Positions 45,375 to 53,190 of a stretch of DNA of 64,000 nt are shown in pieces. The position numbers and the translations under genes are program-made. Each line of letters opens with the position of its first letter. Positions within the stretch are counted from its first letter, which is position 1. Source of the stretch: Desulfopila inferna (GTDB taxonomy: Bacteria; Desulfobacterota; Desulfobulbia; Desulfobulbales; Desulfocapsaceae); the NCBI RefSeq assembly GCF_016919005.1, contig NZ_JAFFQE010000003.1, positions 558,001-622,000 of the forward strand. Reading direction: 5' to 3'. The notes under the pieces are model-generated. The model did not search any database, had not been told where the DNA came from, and saw only the letters and a program-made list of their open reading frames with translations.

Positions 45375-47351
45375 TCAGCTCTCTTCCAACGCGGCATCCA
45401 GTTCATCGATTTTTGTCTGCGCCTCCTCCCAGCGCTCATACCAACGCTGCAACCGGCGCTTGCAGTCCTCGTATTCCCTGCTGGTGGCAGACCAGGCGTC
45501 TTCATTCTTGTAGAGATCGGGATCCGCCATTTTCTCTTCGAGTTTTTCCTGGAGTTTCTCCAGCCTCTCAACCTGCGTTTCAGCTTCTGAAAGCTTTTTG
45601 GACCACGGGCCCAGCCTGCGGCTGCGTTCCTGTCTCTTCTGCGCCTCGAGTTTACGCTGTTCCTTCCTGCTGATTCCGTCGTTCTCTTCTCCGCCGGAAG
45701 TTTTTTGCGCGGCACCGTTCTGCGCCGCCTGCTGCTCTCCCCGCTCCCTGGCCTGCCTGTCAAGGTATTCAGCGACATTGCCCTGATGAAGTATTACTCC
45801 GCCATCCTTGACGACAATCACCTTGTTGATGAAGCTGTCGAGAAAATAGCGGTTATGCGAAACCACCACAACGGTTCCGTCATACTGCTGCATCGCTTCC
45901 TGAAGTACCTCCTGCGAACTCATATCGAGATGGTTGGTCGGTTCATCGAGCAGCATGCAGTTGGCAGGTTTAGCGATCATGGTGGCTAGCGCCAGCCTGC
46001 TCTTCTCGCCGCCTGAAAGAACCGACACCTTCTTGTCGACATCATCTCCCTGAAAAAGGAAAGCGCCGAGCAACGAGCGTGTCCGGGTAACGGTCATCTC
46101 CTCGCCGCTGGTTGCCATGGTCTCCAGTGCCGTAAATTCGGGATTCAGCTCCCTGGCCTGATGCTGACCGAAATAGGAGCGTTTGACATTGGCACCATAT
46201 TTTATCTCTCCCTCATCATAATCGAGCTGACCGGCGAGGATACGCAGCAGGGTCGATTTGCCGGCCCCGTTAACACCGACCACTGCCACCTTGTCGCCGC
46301 GCTGCAGAAAAATATTAACATCCCGGAAGACCGTCTTGTCGTCATATCTCTTGCCGAGCCCCTCGACGAAGAGTACGTCCTTGCCGGACGGCGGTGCCGG
46401 AGGAAAAGAGAATCTGATCTGCTGCTCGTTTTCGGCAATTTCCAGCACATCCATCTTTTCCAGCTGTTTAACCCTGCTCTGAACCTGCTTGGCCTTTGTT
46501 GATTTGGCCCGGAACCTTTCAACAAACCGCATGGTCTGCCGAATCTTGGCCTGCTGGTTGTCGTAGGAGGCTTTTTCTATCTGCTGCCGCTCTTTTTTCT
46601 CCTCGAGGTAATAGGAGTAATTTCCCTTGTAAACCGTGAGATTGCCGAGGCTTATTTCCCAGGTCATATTGGTGGTTTTATCGAGGAAGGTCCGGTCATG
46701 GGAAATTATGATCATCGATCCCTGATAGTTTTTCAGAAAATCCTCGACCCAGGTCAGTGAATCAAGATCAAGATGGTTGGTAGGCTCATCAAGCAACAGC
46801 AACGAGGGGGCCTCGAGCAGCATTTTGGCAAGCATCAGGCGCATTATCCAGCCCCCGGAGAAGGAGGAAACAGGAGCATCCATATCCTCACTCTTGAATC
46901 CCAGGCCGTGCAGTACTTTCTCGATTTTTCCCTGGATGGCATAAATATCACTGCCGTCCAAGCGGTGCTGAAGCTCGCCCTGCCTCTGCAAAAGTGCTTG
47001 AAACTCCCCCGATTCAGGTGCCGCGGCGGCCAGCTTGCCGTTCATTTCTTCGGCTTCCCGCTGCAGTTCCAGGAGTTCGGAGAAGGCGGTTTTGGCCTCA
47101 TCATACAGGCTGTTATCGGAGATAATGGCACTGCTTTCCTGGGGAAGATAGGAAACTGTAAAATGTTTCGAACGGCTGACCACGCCGTCGTCTGTTTCCA
47201 TTTCTCCGGCCATTATCTTTAATAGGGTCGATTTTCCGGCACCATTCACTCCGACCAGACCTATACGGTTGCCCTGATGGACCCGGGCCGATATATTTTT
47301 AAACAGGTGTTTTTTGCCGTAGCGGGTATCGAGCTGATTAACAGACAACAT
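45375..47351 (-). CDS. ABC-F family ATPase
   Basis: A 658-residue soluble protein with two ABC domains and no membrane segment. Motifs: Walker A GVNGAGKST twice (about residues 34 and 360), signatures FSGGW and LSGGEKS, Walker B LLLLDEPTNHLD and MLLDEPTNHLD. The inter-domain linker is present (KKERQQIEKASYDNQQAKIRQTMRFVERFRAKSTKAKQ), as in YheS/Uup-like ribosome-associated factors. The C-terminal 130 residues form a charged coiled coil. It overlaps the end of the upstream Elp3-like gene by 14 bases. A translation-related role is inferred from the family; there is no evidence for antibiotic resistance. Confidence 0.92.
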   Translation of the reverse strand: MLSVNQLDTRYGKKHLFKNISARVHQGNRIGLVGVNGAGKSTLLKIMAGEMETDDGVVSRSKHFTVSYLPQESSAIISDNSLYDEAKTAFSELLELQREAEEMNGKLAAAAPESGEFQALLQRQGELQHRLDGSDIYAIQGKIEKVLHGLGFKSEDMDAPVSSFSGGWIMRLMLAKMLLEAPSLLLLDEPTNHLDLDSLTWVEDFLKNYQGSMIIISHDRTFLDKTTNMTWEISLGNLTVYKGNYSYYLEEKKERQQIEKASYDNQQAKIRQTMRFVERFRAKSTKAKQVQSRVKQLEKMDVLEIAENEQQIRFSFPPAPPSGKDVLFVEGLGKRYDDKTVFRDVNIFLQRGDKVAVVGVNGAGKSTLLRILAGQLDYDEGEIKYGANVKRSYFGQHQARELNPEFTALETMATSGEEMTVTRTRSLLGAFLFQGDDVDKKVSVLSGGEKSRLALATMIAKPANCMLLDEPTNHLDMSSQEVLQEAMQQYDGTVVVVSHNRYFLDSFINKVIVVKDGGVILHQGNVAEYLDRQARERGEQQAAQNGAAQKTSGGEENDGISRKEQRKLEAQKRQERSRRLGPWSKKLSEAETQVERLEKLQEKLEEKMADPDLYKNEDAWSATSREYEDCKRRLQRWYERWEEAQTKIDELDAALEES

Positions 47352-48333
47352 AATGCATTTTTCCCCGTTCCATATTTTTATCCACCTTCACTTCCAATCT
47401 CTCATCCAGACCGAGTTCCTGCAAGCGCAGCCTGTTTGATTTTCTTGGACCATTAAACGATGACAGGTCCCTGGTGGATATGGTCACCTGCATCTTCTGC
47501 TCCGGAAACTTCAAGAGGAGCCGCCGCACCCTCATTAACCATTCTCTGGCAAGAACCAGCTCGCCGAAGGCAGGATGATAGGGTCCTGTGACAATACTCT
47601 CTTTTAAAGACGGTGAAGGCTGCAGTCCCATACGCACCACGCCGATACCGGCATCGAGAAACAATCCGCGGGCTCGGGCTGTCAGAATAACCGCCATATC
47701 AAGAGTCAGCGGCTGATACCTGCCCCTCTGATAGAGCACCGCAAGTCCGGAATCTTCGAGCACAAGCGCCGGGTATATCCTGACAAAATCGGGCCGCAGA
47801 TCTATTACTTTGCTCACAGTTCTCAAAAAAGAGGTCCTGCTTTCCCGAGGCAGTCCCGGCATCAGTTGAATGCCGATTTGCATCCCTGCTTCTCTCAGAT
47901 GAGTGACGGCTCCAACACAAGCCTGAGCATTGTGGCCCCGCAGGGAAGCGGAAAGCACCTCATCATCAAGAGACTGGACCCCCAGTTCGACAATACCGAC
48001 ACCATACTCCCTGAGAATATCGCAGATGTGTTTGTCAATGCAATCAGGCCTGGTGGAGAGACGTATCAGGTCGACCTTCGTATTCTGCCGCACCGTCTCC
48101 AGCATGGCAATCTGCTGCTCCACAGGAAGACAGGTAAAACTGCCTCCATAGAAAGCAAACTGGACCGGTTCTTTTTTCCTTTGGTAACTGCTCCAGAGGG
48201 TAATGGTATCCTCAATCTCCTTTTTCACATCTCCACAACCTCTGTTTTTGCCGGTAATCGAGTTTTGATTGCAAAACAGGCATTGATGAGGGCATCCCTG
48301 ATGAGGAATAAAGTATGGAATAACAAAAGGCAT
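47338..48333 (-). CDS. Radical SAM protein, Elp3-like without acetyltransferase domain
   Basis: A 331-residue radical SAM protein. The cluster motif is CPHQCLFC (cysteines about 14, 18, 21). Family features: FAFYGGSFTCLP, IRLSTRPDCID, VELGVQSLDDEVL, and GIQLMPGLP, all typical of Elp3-type proteins. The C-terminal GNAT domain of true Elp3 is absent. The function of these bacterial short members is unknown; modification of tRNA or a protein is possible. Its 3' end overlaps the ABC-F start, suggesting joint expression with a translation factor. Confidence 0.87.
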   Translation of the reverse strand: MPFVIPYFIPHQGCPHQCLFCNQNSITGKNRGCGDVKKEIEDTITLWSSYQRKKEPVQFAFYGGSFTCLPVEQQIAMLETVRQNTKVDLIRLSTRPDCIDKHICDILREYGVGIVELGVQSLDDEVLSASLRGHNAQACVGAVTHLREAGMQIGIQLMPGLPRESRTSFLRTVSKVIDLRPDFVRIYPALVLEDSGLAVLYQRGRYQPLTLDMAVILTARARGLFLDAGIGVVRMGLQPSPSLKESIVTGPYHPAFGELVLAREWLMRVRRLLLKFPEQKMQVTISTRDLSSFNGPRKSNRLRLQELGLDERLEVKVDKNMERGKMHYVVC

Positions 48334-48346
48334 AATGTTTAAATGT

Positions 48347-48475
48347 GATGGCGTCGTAAAAAGCCCGATCTCCCGCGTTGCAAGGTTTTTAGCAGGCCTT
48401 CGACATACTACCTGTATTGTCGAAGGCCTGCTAAAAACACTGCTCCTCGTATATCGAACTTTTTATCTAGCCATC
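48347..48475 (-). repeat. Dispersed inverted-repeat element, family B, copy 2
   Basis: A 129-base element. Ends are inverted: GATGGCGTCGTAAAAAG on the left and CTTTTTATCTAGCCATC on the right share GATGGC-N4-TAAAAAG. The core stem is exact: GTTTTTAGCAGGCCTTCGAC (48385-48404, plus one further base) and its complement at 48418-48438. Copy 1, in opposite orientation, is at 36331-36490. It lies between the Elp3-like gene and rnc, both on the minus strand. Confidence 0.8.
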
Positions 48476-48507
48476 TTAGAGCTTCGCGGCAACTTTTTAT
48501 GAGGTTA

Positions 48508-49239
48508 TCAAGTGCAAATGCCGAAATCATTTTGAAGAGCGGCCGCCGCCGCTTTCTGTTCCGCATCCTTTTTTGATCCGGCCGACCCTGTTCCCAACAC
48601 CACATCTCTGAAAACTACCGCAACAGTAAATATTTTCTGGTGCGATGGCCCCTCCTCTCCGTCAAGACGGTATTGAGGCGCCTCGTTATATTTTTCCTGG
48701 AGTCTCTCCTGCAACGTACTCTTGGCATCACCCATGAGCAGCTCTTCTTTGTTTTCCGTGATTGCCGGGACAAAGAATCTCTCGACAACCTCGGTGACGG
48801 TATCGTAGCCGCTGTCTTCGAAAATGGCACCGATCACCGCTTCGTAGGCGCAGGACAGAATGGAAGATTTATTTCTGCCGTTGGAGGCTTCCTCGCCCTT
48901 GCCCAGATAAAGAAACCTGCCAAGTTCGACATCCCTGGCCATTGCGGCAAGATGGGTTTCATTGACCAGCGCTGCCCGAATTTTAGTGAGCTCACCTTCT
49001 CTCATTCCCGGAAAGAGATGAAAGAGTAGGTGGCCGACCGCAAGGTCGAGAACGGCATCTCCTAAAAATTCGAGGGTCTCGTTATTTTTACACACCTGCG
49101 ACTGTTCAAAAGCGAAGGAAGAATGAATCAATGCTTTTTGCAACAGGCGCAGATCTGTAAAGCGATAGCCAAGCAGCTGCTCAAACTCGCCAAGCATAAT
49201 TTTGTTCTGCTTGGCAAGCGAATTGATTTTCATGTCCAT
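48508..49239 (-). CDS. rnc: Ribonuclease III
   Basis: A 243-residue double-strand RNA endonuclease used for rRNA and mRNA processing. RNase III domain about 15-145 with the signature NETLEFLGDAVL; acidic residues of the active site visible in EFLGDAVLD and AYEAVIGAIFEDSGY. dsRNA-binding domain about 170-240 (STLQERLQEKYNEAPQYRLDGEEGPSHQKIF…GSAGSKKDAEQKAAAAAL). ATG 49239 is used, with AGAGGA about 12 bases upstream. It is unusual in not being followed by era or preceded by lepB; its neighbours are the Elp3-like and ABC-F genes. Confidence 0.94.
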   Translation of the reverse strand: MDMKINSLAKQNKIMLGEFEQLLGYRFTDLRLLQKALIHSSFAFEQSQVCKNNETLEFLGDAVLDLAVGHLLFHLFPGMREGELTKIRAALVNETHLAAMARDVELGRFLYLGKGEEASNGRNKSSILSCAYEAVIGAIFEDSGYDTVTEVVERFFVPAITENKEELLMGDAKSTLQERLQEKYNEAPQYRLDGEEGPSHQKIFTVAVVFRDVVLGTGSAGSKKDAEQKAAAAALQNDFGICT

Positions 49240-49309
49240 TGTGGTTATTTTTCCTCTTGTCAAAAAAGTAAAGTATGTTATAAGAGTGGCTTCACAAACG
49301 CAATATCAT

Positions 49310-49385
49310 GGCGGCGTAGCCAAGTGGCTAAGGCAGTGGTCTGCAAAACCATTATTCATCAGTTCGACTCTGATCGCCGCCTCCA
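49310..49385 (+). tRNA. tRNA-Cys (GCA)
   Basis: Acceptor stem GGCGGCG (49310-49316) pairs with CGCCGCC (49375-49381), discriminator T and encoded CCA at 49383-49385. The anticodon stem GTGGT/ACCAT encloses the loop CTGCAAA with anticodon GCA. T arm is ATCAG-TTCGACT-CTGAT. It is divergent from rnc and followed by a strong terminator. No integrase or repeated att site is seen near it. Confidence 0.95.
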
Positions 49386-49390
49386 TTCAT

Positions 49391-49434
49391 AAAGCGGGCT
49401 GCAAACAATCATGTTTGCAGCCCGCTTTTTTTTT
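49391..49434 (+). terminator. Rho-independent terminator after tRNA-Cys
   Basis: A 13-base perfect stem, GCGGGCTGCAAAC (49394-49406) and its complement (49413-49425), six-base loop, followed by nine T. It starts only six bases after the tRNA 3' end, so the tRNA is a single-gene unit. Confidence 0.93.
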
Positions 49435-49548
49435 GCTCGTATCTAAAGTCTGGCGCAGCTGGGCCATGGCCCGGCAGGACCCTCAACCGGAGATACGTGT
49501 ATAGCATTCTAAAGATAAGGGTGCAATATCTTTCAGTCACCCTCTCCG

Positions 49549-52050
49549 CTATCCCTCCAGTGGTACGCCCCAGATTTCTTCAGCATACTGGCGTATCGTC
49601 CGATCCGTTGAAAATTTCCCCATCCCGGCAACATTGAGGATGGCTTTTCTGGTCCAGTTCTCCCTGTCCAGAAAGGCGGTCTCGACCTTTTCCTGGCATT
49701 CCAGATAGGATTCAAAATCCCGCATGACCAGATATGGATCGTGTTTATCGAGCAGCGAATCCACCAATGGCTTGAAAAGCTCCCTGTCTCCTCCGCTGAA
49801 GACGCCGTTGCTCAAGGCTTCGATGACCGCTCCGATATCCGGACGATGTTCGCAGATTTCGTGTGGAGTGCGACCCGGATTGAGCCGTTCATATTCGGCT
49901 TCATCGGCATTCAGGCCGAAAATGAAAAAGTTTTCAACGCCCACCTCTTCACGGATCTCGATGTTGGCGCCATCGAGTGTTCCGATGGTCAATGCCCCGT
50001 TGAGTGAAAATTTCATATTACCGGTACCGGAAGCCTCGGTTCCGGCAGTGGAAATCTGTTCAGACAGGTCCGCGGCCGGCATAATGATCTCTGCCTGGGA
50101 TACATTATAATTAGGTAGAAAGACTACTTTGAGTTTGTTTTTTATACGGGGATCATGATTGACCATTGCCGCTATGGAGGTAATAAGCTTGATAATTCTC
50201 TTGGCCTTCCAATACGTCGGCGCCGCTTTTCCGGCAAAGATGACGGTGCGCGCAGGAGTCTCATCATCAGCTCGGCGCACCAGCCTCTGATAAAGATGAA
50301 TCACATGCAGGGCGTTGAGCAGCTGTCGTTTATACTCGTGAATTCTTTTTACCTGCACATCGAACATGGTTTCCGGCTGCACCGTGATTAAGCATTTTTC
50401 ATTGATATATTCAGCCAGACGAGCCTTGTTGTCCAGCTTCACCTTTTCCCAGGTTGAGCGAAACTGCTTATCCTCGACATATCCTTCTATGGCGTGCAGT
50501 TTATTGAGGTCTGTGATCCAGCCCTCGCCTATGCGACTGCTGATCAGCTCCGCCAGTTTGGGATTACACTGCAGCAGCCAGCGGCGGGGGGTTATTCCAT
50601 TTGTTTTCGAGTTGAATTTTGTGGGATAAAGATTATCGAAGTTTTTAAAGATTTTTTCTTTCAGGAGCTTGGTATGCAGCTCCGCCACTCCGTTGACGGA
50701 GTGGCTGCCGATAATGGCAAGATGCGCCATCCGCACCATTTTTACATGCCCTTCCTCGATTATCGACATATCCTGCAGCTTATGATTGTCACCCGGAAAT
50801 TTCAGACCTATAAGATCGAGAAAACGTTTGTTGATCTCGTAGATAATTTCCAGATGACGGGGGAGAACATGCCCCATAAGCTCAACACTCCATTTTTCCA
50901 GGGCCTCCGGCATCAACGTATGGTTGGTGTAGGCAAAGGTCCGCACCGAAATATCCCAGGCCTTATCCCAGCTCAGCCCCTCGTCGTCAAGCAGCAGCCG
51001 CATCAGTTCCGGGATGGCTATGGCCGGATGGGTATCATTCAACTGCACGGCCACCAGGTCGGGAAATTTATCGAATGTCGTGTTCTTCTTGCGATAGCGC
51101 CTGAGAATATCCTGAAAGGTAGCGGCCACGAAAAAGTATTGCTGCCTGAGCCGCAATTCCTGGCCGGCGAAATTGTGATCCGGCGGATAGAGTACCTTCG
51201 ATATTGTCTCCGAGCTCACCTTCGATTCGACCGCACCGATATAATCTCCCCTGCTGAAATATTTGAGATCCAGCTCCCTCGAAGCCCGGGCTGTCCAGAG
51301 CCGCATGTTGATAACATGATCGTTGCCGTATCCGGGCACCAGCATGTCGCAGGGAACGGCCATGACATCCTTGGTATCTATCCACTCCGAGCGATTGTGG
51401 CCCTTCTGGTCCTTATAGGTCCGCACCTTGCCATAAAATTTCACGGAAAATACCGGTAAATGACGACGAAATTCCCAGGGAGTTCCATAGCGAAGCCAGT
51501 TATCCGGGCTCTCGACCTGGTAACCGTCGATAAGCTGCTGCAGAAAAAGTCCGTACTCATAGCGAATTCCGTAGCCATAAGCCGGAATCTTCAAAGTAGC
51601 AATGGAGTCCATGAAGCAGGCGGCCAGACGTCCCAAACCCCCATTACCGAGAGCCGCATCCTCTTCCTCTTCCAGAATTTCCTCGAGAGTGCAGCCCATG
51701 CTCTGCAAAGCATCCTCCACCTCGTTGCGGATTCCCAGATTGAGGAGACAGTTATCCATTGATCTGCCGATGAGGAACTCCAGAGAAAGGTAATAGACCC
51801 TCTTCTTTTCCTTGGCATAAAAGGTCTTCTGCGTATCGATCCATTTTTTTACCATGATATCGCGAATGGTATAGGCCAGGGCCTTACTGATATCATTTGG
51901 TCCGGACCGTTCGGGGTCTCTGCCCTGAAAACTTAAAAGATGATGAATTATACTGCTTTTGATAGAATCCCCGGCATGATCATCAAATGTCTTCGGCCAG
52001 GCACGATCGATCTCAGCGGCCGGAATGGTCCCATCTTTTTGCACATCCAT
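49549..52050 (-). CDS. glgP: Glycogen/starch phosphorylase
   Basis: An 833-residue enzyme that releases glucose 1-phosphate from glycogen. Visible: YYLSLEFLIGRSMDNCLLNLGI near the start, ALGNGGLGRLAACFMDS, NDTHPAIAIPELMR, FDVQVKRIHEYKRQLLNALH, and the PLP site EASGTGNMKFSLNGALTIGT with the cofactor lysine in NMKF. Length is typical of bacterial GlgP. ATG 52050 is preferred to one seven codons upstream because GGGAG lies eight bases before it. It is a single gene; no other glycogen gene is near. Confidence 0.96.
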   Translation of the reverse strand: MDVQKDGTIPAAEIDRAWPKTFDDHAGDSIKSSIIHHLLSFQGRDPERSGPNDISKALAYTIRDIMVKKWIDTQKTFYAKEKKRVYYLSLEFLIGRSMDNCLLNLGIRNEVEDALQSMGCTLEEILEEEEDAALGNGGLGRLAACFMDSIATLKIPAYGYGIRYEYGLFLQQLIDGYQVESPDNWLRYGTPWEFRRHLPVFSVKFYGKVRTYKDQKGHNRSEWIDTKDVMAVPCDMLVPGYGNDHVINMRLWTARASRELDLKYFSRGDYIGAVESKVSSETISKVLYPPDHNFAGQELRLRQQYFFVAATFQDILRRYRKKNTTFDKFPDLVAVQLNDTHPAIAIPELMRLLLDDEGLSWDKAWDISVRTFAYTNHTLMPEALEKWSVELMGHVLPRHLEIIYEINKRFLDLIGLKFPGDNHKLQDMSIIEEGHVKMVRMAHLAIIGSHSVNGVAELHTKLLKEKIFKNFDNLYPTKFNSKTNGITPRRWLLQCNPKLAELISSRIGEGWITDLNKLHAIEGYVEDKQFRSTWEKVKLDNKARLAEYINEKCLITVQPETMFDVQVKRIHEYKRQLLNALHVIHLYQRLVRRADDETPARTVIFAGKAAPTYWKAKRIIKLITSIAAMVNHDPRIKNKLKVVFLPNYNVSQAEIIMPAADLSEQISTAGTEASGTGNMKFSLNGALTIGTLDGANIEIREEVGVENFFIFGLNADEAEYERLNPGRTPHEICEHRPDIGAVIEALSNGVFSGGDRELFKPLVDSLLDKHDPYLVMRDFESYLECQEKVETAFLDRENWTRKAILNVAGMGKFSTDRTIRQYAEEIWGVPLEG

Positions 52051-52223
52051 ACTTTTTTCTCCCTTTTTCAAAAACTGATAGAGCCGTCGGCGGGAACCGG
52101 CTGCATCACAGTTCTTCTCTATGTAATTGGATTTTTTAGATGCTCCACTACACTTTTGACAAAGACGACCTATAATTAGTAGTTCACAGATTATAGCTAC
52201 ACGTAACTATTCAGCAGCACACC

Positions 52224-52256
52224 CGGAGTCGGAGTTTATACCCGTCAGGGTGCTTA
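52224..52256 (+). repeat. Family B fragment
   Basis: CGGAGTCGGAGTTTATACCC, followed by GTCAGGGTGCTTA, is the same segment as in 36445-36485 and inverted at 42758-42800. It abuts a family A unit. Confidence 0.65.
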
Positions 52257-52260
52257 CCTC

Positions 52261-52372
52261 TAACCCAGCTGAGCTGGATAAGTACCTTGGCCACATATGT
52301 AAGTTGACGTCTTTTAAGACAGTTTCCATTTTCTCGTTTTATGTTTCGTTTTTTGGGAAGTAAGGTACTAAA
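52261..52372 (-). repeat. Family A repeat unit, inverted
   Basis: TAACCCAGCTGAGCTGG…AAGTACCTTGGC…GTAAGTTGACG…GTTTCCATTTTCTCG…AAGTAAGGTACTA is the reverse complement of unit 1 of the tract at 37770, over about 110 bases with scattered differences. Confidence 0.75.
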
Positions 52373-52454
52373 CAGTTACAGACAGGTGGTTGGCCAAATA
52401 ATACGGATCAGCCTGAATATTTACAGCTACACGTTATCCACTGTTCTTCATTTT

Positions 52455-52493
52455 GTGAATGCAATATATTCACAGATGTGCCACAATGTGGCA
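52455..52493. promoter_or_regulatory. Two adjacent palindromes upstream of the TPR-met operon, candidate operators
   Basis: GTGAAT-N7-ATTCAC at 52455-52473 and TGCCACA-A-TGTGGCA at 52479-52493. Both are perfect inverted repeats in a position suited to regulator binding, 61 and more bases before the first start codon. No regulator can be named from sequence alone. Confidence 0.5.
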
Positions 52494-52553
52494 TAACAGA
52501 ATGGACGAGGGATACATAACGATATCCATCATCTTACCACTCAAGGAAAACCC

Positions 52554-53159
52554 ATGTCCAACACAAAGCCAGCAAAGAAAGCACCTGGGAAAGATTCTGT
52601 AATTATTTATATTGTTTTGGCATTTGTTGCCGGATTTATCAGTGGCGCCGCTTTTGCGGTTTACAAAACCGTACCATCCGACACTCCGGCCGTCACCGGG
52701 CAATCACAGATAGCCGAAGAGCAGGCCCAGCACATAGCTCATCTGGAAGAAGATGTTGCCGCCGATCCCGAGAACTTCCAGGCCTGGGCCCAGCTGGGCA
52801 ACCTCTACTTCGATACCTCCCAGTACGAGAAGGCCGTCAATGCCTATCAGCGGTCGCTGGAGTTCCAACCGGATAATCCCGATGTCTGGACTGATCTGGG
52901 GGTTATGTATCGACGCAACAAACAGCCGGATAAAGCCATTGAAGCTTTCAACCAGGCTATTGAAGTTGACCCCAGCCACGAGATTTCCCGGATCAACAAG
53001 GGAATTGTTCTTCTCTACGATCTCAATGACCCTCAGGGGGCCATTACTTCATGGGAAAATCTTCTCAAAATCAATCCGGGGGCCACAACGGGCAGCGGAA
53101 ACTCCATCCGGGAATTCGTTGATCAACTCAAGCAGGATATGGAAAAACAGGAGCAGTAA
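52554..53159 (+). CDS. Membrane-anchored TPR protein
   Basis: A 201-residue protein with one N-terminal TM segment (about 17-38, IIYIVLAFVAGFISGAAFA) and then at least three TPR units from about 70 to 180 (NFQAWAQLGNLYFDTSQYEKAVNAYQRSLEFQPDN, NPDVWTDLGVMYRR…, EISRINKGIVLLYDLND…). TPRs probably face the periplasm. An AGGA ribosome site precedes the ATG. It is 31 bases from metY and likely shares its promoter. A role in the sulfur operon is not known; it resembles CcmI/NrfG-like TPR proteins only in architecture. Confidence 0.85.
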   Translation: MSNTKPAKKAPGKDSVIIYIVLAFVAGFISGAAFAVYKTVPSDTPAVTGQSQIAEEQAQHIAHLEEDVAADPENFQAWAQLGNLYFDTSQYEKAVNAYQRSLEFQPDNPDVWTDLGVMYRRNKQPDKAIEAFNQAIEVDPSHEISRINKGIVLLYDLNDPQGAITSWENLLKINPGATTGSGNSIREFVDQLKQDMEKQEQ

Positions 53160-53190
53160 TTTACACAGTCAATGTAACAGGAGAGGACAT

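Larger units (their letters stand above)
52051..52553. other. Divergent intergenic region glgP / TPR-met operon
   Basis: About 500 bases with a family B fragment (52224-52256) immediately followed by an inverted family A unit (52261-52372), then two small perfect palindromes (52455-52473 and 52479-52493) about 60-100 bases before the TPR gene. Confidence 0.5.

Noticed and set aside
49310-49434. tRNA-Cys as an integration site of a genomic island
   Set aside because: No integrase, no direct repeat of the tRNA 3' end and an intact terminator directly after the gene.
50494-51459. 321-codon open frame on the plus strand
   Set aside because: Antisense to glgP, whose motifs are complete.
52753-53190. 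In-frame extension of metY to the left
   Set aside because: It overlaps the TPR gene in another frame, and the ATG at 53191 has an ideal ribosome site and matches the family N-terminus.
53160-53190. SAM or SAH riboswitch before metY
   Set aside because: The gap is only 31 bases, too short; the region before the TPR gene shows palindromes but no known riboswitch core.
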